Positions 16,119 to 20,502 of a stretch of DNA of 20,502 bases are shown here, piece by piece; the first letter of the stretch is position 1; the number at the start of each line of letters is the position of its first letter. Source of the DNA: an uncultured Collinsella sp. GTDB lineage: Bacteria; Actinomycetota; Coriobacteriia; Coriobacteriales; Coriobacteriaceae. Made by a program: the position numbers and the translations under genes. The notes under the pieces were generated by a model. That model did no database searches. It was not told where the DNA came from and saw nothing but the letters and a program-made list of their open reading frames with translations. The stretch covers positions 1 to 20,502 of the forward strand of contig CABSNL010000033.1 of assembly GCA_902479095.1 (NCBI GenBank). The letters are read 5' to 3'.

Positions 16119-17525
16119 TTAGCCGTAGATGCGCTGGGGCTGCTCTTCGCCCTTGACGGAGGCTTCGGTCACAACGACCTTGGAAACACCCTCCTCGCTG
16201 GGCAGGTCGAACATCGTCTGCTGCAGCACGTCCTCGCAGATGGAGCGCAGGCCGCGGGCGCCGGTCTTGCGGGCGAGCGCCATGCGGGCGATCTCGTGCA
16301 GGGCGGCGTCCTCAAACTCAAGCTCAACGTCCTCGAGCTGGAACATCTTACGGTATTGACGGACCACGGCGTTCTTGGGTTCGGTCAGGATCGACACCAG
16401 GTCATCCTCGTCGAGCGCCTGCGTCTGGGTGACGACGGGCGTACGTCCCACAAACTCGGGGATCATGCCAAAGGCGTTGAGGTCCTGCGGGAGCACCTGG
16501 CGCAGCAGGTCGTTCTCGTCGACCGAGGTGGGGCCGGCAATCTCGGAGTTAAAGCCCACGCCCTTGTTGCCCACGCGATCGGCGATGATCTTATCCAGGC
16601 CCACAAAGGCACCGCCGCAGATGAACAGGATGTTGGTCGTGTCGATCTGCAGCAGCTCCTGCTGGGGATGCTTGCGGCCGCCGGTGGGCGGAACGCTTGC
16701 CACCGTGCCCTCAAGGATCTTAAGCAGCGCCTGCTGAACGCCCTCGCCCGAAACGTCGCGGGTGATGGAGAGGTTCTCGGCCTTGCGGGCGATCTTGTCG
16801 ATCTCGTCCACGTAGATAATGCCAACCTGTGCGCGCTCAATGTCGCCATCGGCGGCGTTGATGAGCTTGAGCAGGATGTTCTCCACGTCCTCGCCAACGT
16901 AACCGGCCTCAGTAAGCGCGGTGGCATCGGCGATGGCAAACGGCACCTCGAGGATGCGCGCAAGCGTCTGGGCGAGCAGGGTCTTACCGGTACCGGTGGG
17001 ACCGAGCAGCAAAATGTTGGACTTGGCGAGCTCTACCTCGTCCATATCATTGTCGAGCTGCGAGTCCAAGCCGTCGTCAAAGGCCGAAAGCGCAGCGCCA
17101 CCCTCGATCACGCGGCGATAGTGGTTGTACACGGCCACCGACATGGCGCGCTTGGCGTCCTCCTGACCCATAACATAGGCCGAAAGCTCGTCATAGATCT
17201 CGTGCGGCGTCGGCACGTGCGTGATGACCTGGCGGTCGTCCTCGAGCTCAAAGCCCTCGGTCTCGGGGTCCACGGCGGGATGGGATGCAGCCTGACTGTG
17301 GTCGTTGAGGAAGCCCGGCAGCTTGCCGTTGCGGGCAGCGTCCATAAAGTCCGAAGCCAGCGACTCCTCAAGGATCTCGGAGCAGGCGGCGACGCACTCG
17401 TCACAGATAAAGATGTTGGTCGGGCCCTTTACGAGGCGACGAACCTGGCCCTGCTCTTTTCCGCAAAAGGAGCAGCGGATGGGGTTGCCGTTCTCGTCAA
17501 AGTTGTCCTGCATGTTACCTGCCAT
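16119..17525 (-). CDS. clpX: ATP-dependent Clp protease ATP-binding subunit ClpX
   Basis: A 468-residue AAA+ unfoldase that recognises tagged substrates and threads them into ClpP. The N-terminal zinc domain has C18/C21 and C41/C44. Walker A is GPTGTGKT (175-182), the pore loop is GYVG (208-211) and Walker B is IIYVDE (236-241). The ClpP-docking loop reads VGF (323-325) instead of IGF. An acidic insertion before Walker A (GLDSQLDNDMDEVE, 152-165) and an acidic linker after the zinc domain make it longer than the E. coli protein (424). The ATG at 17525 lies one base after the clpP stop, with GAAGGA inside clpP, so the two are co-translated. Confidence 0.96.
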   Translation of the reverse strand: MAGNMQDNFDENGNPIRCSFCGKEQGQVRRLVKGPTNIFICDECVAACSEILEESLASDFMDAARNGKLPGFLNDHSQAASHPAVDPETEGFELEDDRQVITHVPTPHEIYDELSAYVMGQEDAKRAMSVAVYNHYRRVIEGGAALSAFDDGLDSQLDNDMDEVELAKSNILLLGPTGTGKTLLAQTLARILEVPFAIADATALTEAGYVGEDVENILLKLINAADGDIERAQVGIIYVDEIDKIARKAENLSITRDVSGEGVQQALLKILEGTVASVPPTGGRKHPQQELLQIDTTNILFICGGAFVGLDKIIADRVGNKGVGFNSEIAGPTSVDENDLLRQVLPQDLNAFGMIPEFVGRTPVVTQTQALDEDDLVSILTEPKNAVVRQYRKMFQLEDVELEFEDAALHEIARMALARKTGARGLRSICEDVLQQTMFDLPSEEGVSKVVVTEASVKGEEQPQRIYG

Positions 17526-17526
17526 C

Positions 17527-18147
17527 CTAGGCGTCCTTCGCGGCGAGATCGCGCGAGGTGACGATACGGTCGATCAGACCGTAGTCGAGGGCCTCGGAAG
17601 CGGTCAGGTAGTTGTCGCGCTCGGTATCGGCCTGGACTTTCTCGATGGGCTGGCCCGATGCGTCGGACAGGATCTGGTTGAGCTCGCGGCGGGTCTTCTT
17701 AATCTCCTCGGCCACGATCTCGATCTCGGTCTGCTGACCCTGGGCACCGCCGCTGGGCTGGTGAATCATGACCTTAGAGTGCGGCAGGCAGAAGCGTTTG
17801 CCCTTGGCGCCGGCCGAAAGCAGCACGGCGGCCATAGACGCGGCCATACCGACGCAAATGGTGGAGACCTGCGGCTTGATAAAGTTCATGGTGTCAAGAA
17901 TCGCCAGGCCGGAGTAGACCTCGCCACCGGGCGAATTGATGTAGAGCGAGATATCCTTCTCGGCATCCTGGCTCTCAAGATGCAGCAGCTGGGCAACGAC
18001 CAGGTTGGCGCTGACGGAGTTGATCTCCTCGCCCAAGAAGATGATGCGGTCGTTGAGCAGGCGCGAATAGATATCGTAGCTGCGCTCGCCGCGCGGCGTC
18101 TGCTCGATAACGTATGGCACGAGTGCGGAATCGAACTTAGCGATCAT
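17527..18147 (-). CDS. clpP: ATP-dependent Clp protease proteolytic subunit
   Basis: A 206-residue serine peptidase forming the barrel that degrades proteins fed by ClpX. The catalytic triad is visible as S104 (GMAAS), H129 (VMIHQP) and D178 (TERDNY), each offset by seven from mature E. coli numbering. The start is a choice: ATG at 18147 has TGGAG seven bases upstream and gives MIAKFDSALVPYVIEQT, a normal ClpP beginning. ATG at 18159 has AAGAGAG and adds four residues, and the frame stays open to a TTG at 18177. It sits between tig and clpX on the same strand, the common bacterial order. A hairpin lies in its leader. Only one clpP is in the window, though actinobacteria may carry more. Confidence 0.95.
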   Translation of the reverse strand: MIAKFDSALVPYVIEQTPRGERSYDIYSRLLNDRIIFLGEEINSVSANLVVAQLLHLESQDAEKDISLYINSPGGEVYSGLAILDTMNFIKPQVSTICVGMAASMAAVLLSAGAKGKRFCLPHSKVMIHQPSGGAQGQQTEIEIVAEEIKKTRRELNQILSDASGQPIEKVQADTERDNYLTASEALDYGLIDRIVTSRDLAAKDA

Positions 18148-18193
18148 ACGCATCTCCATTTCTCTCTTGCGGACCAAATTGGTTCTAGATAAA

Positions 18194-18234
18194 CGTACGG
18201 TGCCCGCATGCTATGCATTGGCTGGCACCGTACG
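18194..18234 (-). promoter_or_regulatory. Hairpin between tig and clpP, attenuator-like
   Basis: An 11-bp perfect stem, CGTACGGTGCC (18194-18204) with GGCACCGTACG (18224-18234), and a 19-base loop that contains GCATGC. On the minus strand it is followed by TTTATCT, a partial T-run, and lies only about 47 bases before the clpP start. It could end part of the tig transcripts or sit in a clpP leader. Confidence 0.55.
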
Positions 18235-18310
18235 AAGCAACCGGATAACCGGTGTATAACTTTACCCCATCACGGGCGCACGCATGCGCTCGCAGGCAAG
18301 GTGGCGAGAA

Positions 18311-19609
18311 TTACTCGGCGTCCTTGGCGGTCTCGTCGACCTCGGTCACCTTGGCGTTCTCGACCAGGTGGTCGACGGCCTTGGAGCGACGGATGGACTC
18401 GCGGACGGCAGGCATGCGGCCATCAGCGATGAACTCGGCCTTGGAAGCCTCGACGTCCTTGACGCCGGCCTTCTCGAACTCGGCGTTGACGTCGTCCTCG
18501 GTGACCTCGATCTTGAGCTCGCGGGCGAGGGCGTCGAGAGCCAGGGACTCACGGGCGACGTCGTTGGCCTGCTTGTGCAGGTCGCCGATGAACTGCTCCA
18601 TGGTCAGACCGGAAGCGGGCAGCCAGGTGTCCAGCGTCATGCCGCGGGCAGCGAGGTTGGACAGGAAGTTCTGGCCAAGCTCCTCAAAGACGGACTGCTC
18701 GTAGTCGGCGTCCATCTCGTCGAGCTGCAGACGCTCGGCGAGGGCGGCGACGCAACGGTTCTCCTTCTCGGCCGGGAGGCGGGAAGCCTTATCCTGCTCG
18801 ATCTCGAGCTTGATGGCGTCGCGCATAGCGTCGATGCTGTCGAAACCAAAGTCGGACTTGACGAGCTCGTCGGTGAGCTCGGGGGTGTTGCGGACCTTGA
18901 TGCCCTTGACGGTGACCTCGACGGTGTGGGTCTCGGCCTCCTCGCCCTCCTCGACCTCGTCGGTCCAGGTAACGGTCTTGACGTCGTCAACGTTAGCACC
19001 GATCAGGGCCTCGTTGAACTCCTTGGGGTTGCTGTCGCTACCGGCGATGAGCATGCGGCCCTCGGCGGCAAAGTTGTCGGCGTTCTCGACGGCCTTGAGG
19101 TCGACGGTGACGTAGTCCTCGGCCTCGACGGCGCGACCCTCGACGTCCTCGAAGGTGGCACGGTAGTTGAGGAGCATCTCGACCTGGTTGTTGATCTCGG
19201 ACTCGGTGACCTCCGCAGGGGGCATCTCGATCTCGACGGCGTCGAAGGAGGAGAGCTCAGCGGCGGGACGCAGGGAGAACTCGACGGTGTAGGTGTAGTC
19301 CTCGTGATCCTTGGCGAGGTCGAGCTCCTTGTAGTCACCGCTCTTGGTGGGGACGATGTCCAGCTCGTTGAGGACGGCGGGCTCGTTGGCGGCGATCAGG
19401 TCGTTGGTGGCCTGAGCGAGGGTGGCCTCGGCGCCAAGAGCGGAGTCGATGACCGGACGGGGAGCCTTACCGGCGCGGAAGCCCGGGAAGCGGTACTTCT
19501 TGGCGGTATCCTTGTAGGCCTTCTTGATCGCGGCGTCGACGTCGGCGGCCGGGATGGTGACCGTAGCGGTGAGCTTGGCGTCCTTGACGTCAGAAGCGGT
19601 GATGTTCAA
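18311..19609 (-). CDS. tig: Trigger factor, ribosome-associated chaperone and peptidyl-prolyl isomerase
   Basis: A 432-residue chaperone that meets nascent chains at the ribosome exit. The ribosome-docking signature GFRAGKAP is at 43-50 in the N-terminal domain. The FKBP-like domain runs roughly 150-240, and a long helical C-terminal chaperone domain ends in a charged tail. The length equals that of E. coli Tig (432). The start is chosen as TTG at 19609 because AGGAGG lies six bases upstream and the protein then begins MNITASDVKDAKLTATV, like relatives. An ATG at 19624 (adding MRRNV) has no ribosome site, because that AGGAGG would be part of its coding sequence. It heads the tig-clpP-clpX cluster, 91 bases after tRNA-Leu. 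Confidence 0.93.
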   Translation of the reverse strand: MNITASDVKDAKLTATVTIPAADVDAAIKKAYKDTAKKYRFPGFRAGKAPRPVIDSALGAEATLAQATNDLIAANEPAVLNELDIVPTKSGDYKELDLAKDHEDYTYTVEFSLRPAAELSSFDAVEIEMPPAEVTESEINNQVEMLLNYRATFEDVEGRAVEAEDYVTVDLKAVENADNFAAEGRMLIAGSDSNPKEFNEALIGANVDDVKTVTWTDEVEEGEEAETHTVEVTVKGIKVRNTPELTDELVKSDFGFDSIDAMRDAIKLEIEQDKASRLPAEKENRCVAALAERLQLDEMDADYEQSVFEELGQNFLSNLAARGMTLDTWLPASGLTMEQFIGDLHKQANDVARESLALDALARELKIEVTEDDVNAEFEKAGVKDVEASKAEFIADGRMPAVRESIRRSKAVDHLVENAKVTEVDETAKDAE

Positions 19610-19700
19610 CACGTTCCTCCTCATACTGCCCAGCTTATCTGAGGTGCTGGTACCTTTATGCAACAAAGAGTCGCGACGGCCGAAGCCGACGCAGATGCGT

Positions 19701-19784
19701 TGGTGCGGGCGAAAGGACTCGAACCTTCACGGGAATCCCACCAGAACCTAAATCTGGCGCGTCTACCAATTCCGCCACGCCCGC
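19701..19784 (-). tRNA. tRNA-Leu, anticodon UAG, CCA encoded
   Basis: The minus strand folds as a full tRNA: acceptor GCGGGCG (19778-19784) with CGCCCGC and encoded CCA (19701-19703), a D-loop with GGTAGACGC, anticodon stem CCAGA/TCTGG around the loop TTTAGGT giving anticodon TAG, a long variable arm (class II, as in leucine tRNAs) and the TTCGAGTCC T-loop. It reads CUN leucine codons. It precedes tig on the same strand. Confidence 0.95.
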
Positions 19785-19870
19785 ATGAGCGCACAGACTA
19801 GGAATGATAGCAGATACGAACGGCAAGCGCACGCACACCTTTTACAAGCTCACGACCTCACCACGAGTGC

Positions 19871-19900
19871 AAAAGGCGGGACGAGTTGCCCCGCCCCGCC
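19871..19900 (-). terminator. Terminator after the molybdenum hydroxylase gene
   Basis: On the minus strand GGCGGG (19895-19900) pairs with CCCGCC (19875-19880), with an alternative longer GC-rich pairing, and is followed by TTTTG. It lies 24 bases past the stop codon of the partial hydroxylase gene. Confidence 0.65.
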
Positions 19901-19924
19901 AATTACGACTTGTTCGCTGACCCG

Positions 19925-20454
19925 CTACTCCCCCAGCAGGGCCTTCTCGGGCGTGATGGGCAGCGAGCGGACCTGATGTCCGGTGGCGTGTGCCACGGCC
20001 GAGGCCACGGCGGCGAGCGGCGTGTTGATGACGACCTCGCCGATCGACTTGGCGCCAAACGGGCCCGTCGGCTCGTAGCTCGGCTCAAAGGCCACGCGAA
20101 TGCTGCCGATATCCAGGCGCGTGGGCAGCTTGTAACTCATAAAGTTGCCGGTGCGCAGGCGGCCGCGCTCATCGTGCTCAACGATTTCGTAGAGCGCGTG
20201 GCCGATACCCTGGGCAATGCCGCCCTCGGCCTGGACGCGCGCGAGCGCCTCGTTGATCACGGTGCCGCAGTCCACAGCTGCCGCATAGTCCACCACAGTC
20301 ACCTTGCCGGTGGCCTTGTCGACCTCGACCTCGGCAATACCGGCCATAAACGGCGGAGGCGAAACGGGCAGGCAGGCAGAGGCATGCGAGGTGAGAGCGT
20401 CTCCGCCCGTGATGTTCTTGACGCACAGGTTGGCAAAGTCGCGCAGCGTGAGGT
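19925..20454 (-). CDS. Molybdenum hydroxylase large subunit (xanthine dehydrogenase family), C-terminal fragment
   Basis: The last 176 codons of a molybdopterin-binding subunit that hydroxylates purines or related heterocycles. The frame is open from the adapter junction: LTLRDFANLCVKNITGGDAL precedes SPPPFMAGIAEVEVD. VDCGTVINEALARVQAEGGIAQGIGHALYE is the typical XdhA/CoxL C-terminal stretch. The Glu of GPFGAKSIGE corresponds to the catalytic base of xanthine oxidoreductases (bovine Glu1261). The methionine at 20347 is internal, not a start. Xanthine dehydrogenase, a selenium-dependent hydroxylase or another substrate class cannot be told without the N-terminus. The gene is cut by adapter sequence at 20455, so it is broken by assembly and need not be a pseudogene. 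Confidence 0.87.
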
Positions 20455-20502
20455 CTGTCTCTTATACACATCTCCGAGCCCACGAGACCGAGGCTGATCT
20501 CG
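20455..20502 (+). other. Illumina Nextera adapter read-through (not genomic)
   Basis: Bases 20455-20473 are the Tn5 mosaic end CTGTCTCTTATACACATCT. Bases 20474-20488 (CCGAGCCCACGAGAC) are the Nextera read-2 side adapter, 20489-20496 (CGAGGCTG) is an eight-base index matching i7 N710 as I remember it, and 20497-20502 (ATCTCG) begins the P7 tail. Translation gives the known artefact peptides LLYTSPSPRD on the plus strand and MCIRDR on the minus strand. Any gene call entering this stretch is false. Confidence 0.98.

Noticed and set aside
19656..19838. 60-codon minus-strand frame GVAELVDAPDLGSGG...
   Set aside because: It overlaps tRNA-Leu completely; such peptides are common mistranslations of tRNA genes.
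20178..20483. 101-codon minus-strand frame starting MGSEMCIRDR
   Set aside because: The start comes from Nextera adapter, and the rest is the wrong frame of the hydroxylase gene.
19886..20497. 203-codon plus-strand frame ending LLYTSPSPRDRG
   Set aside because: It is antisense to the hydroxylase gene, and its end is adapter sequence.

Overview
The window looks like a chromosomal contig end from a GC-rich Coriobacteriia (Actinomycetota), most likely Collinsella or a close relative. I infer this from the protein flavour, the tig-clpP-clpX-valS-folC synteny and the mix of anaerobe redox genes. It probably comes from a gut isolate or metagenome assembly, because the last 48 bases are Illumina Nextera adapter and not genome.

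Layout. Bases 1-3073 (minus strand) are the start of an exopolysaccharide operon: a NusG-family antiterminator paralogue, two tandem polyprenyl-phosphate sugar-1-phosphate transferases, a GT2 glycosyltransferase of rhamnosyltransferase type, and the first 30 codons of rmlA (dTDP-glucose synthesis), cut by the window edge. The genes overlap or lie within 8 nt of each other. A TATAAT promoter sits at about 3196-3224, and its transcript would begin with a hairpin. Two tandem terminators then separate it from thrS (minus), whose product has no TGS domain. Upstream of thrS is a small two-helix zinc-ribbon membrane protein.

Between the zinc-ribbon gene and the next plus-strand gene (5853-6434) lies the most unusual object in the window. 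It is nine copies of a 15-bp unit (TCTCGATCTGTAACA or its complement) in strictly alternating orientation, at a 40-bp period, separated by unrelated 25-bp spacers. Next comes a plus-strand pair: a 939-residue natural fusion of a GlpA-like FAD/[2Fe-2S] dehydrogenase with a second FAD/NAD oxidoreductase, then a DUF1667 protein. An M24 (Xaa-Pro type) peptidase follows. The two gene-free stretches around the peptidase (9682-10149 and 11239-11587) hold two families of long inverted repeats, each seen twice. Each copy has a conserved part plus private but self-complementary arms.

The right half is a minus-strand housekeeping block: tRNA-Leu(UAG), tig, clpP, clpX, valS, folC. It covers nascent-chain folding, ATP-dependent proteolysis, aminoacylation and folate polyglutamylation. 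A strong terminator follows clpX, and large hairpins lie between tig and clpP, upstream of valS, and between valS and folC. At the far right is the C-terminal part of a molybdenum hydroxylase (xanthine dehydrogenase family) large subunit, cut by the adapter sequence.
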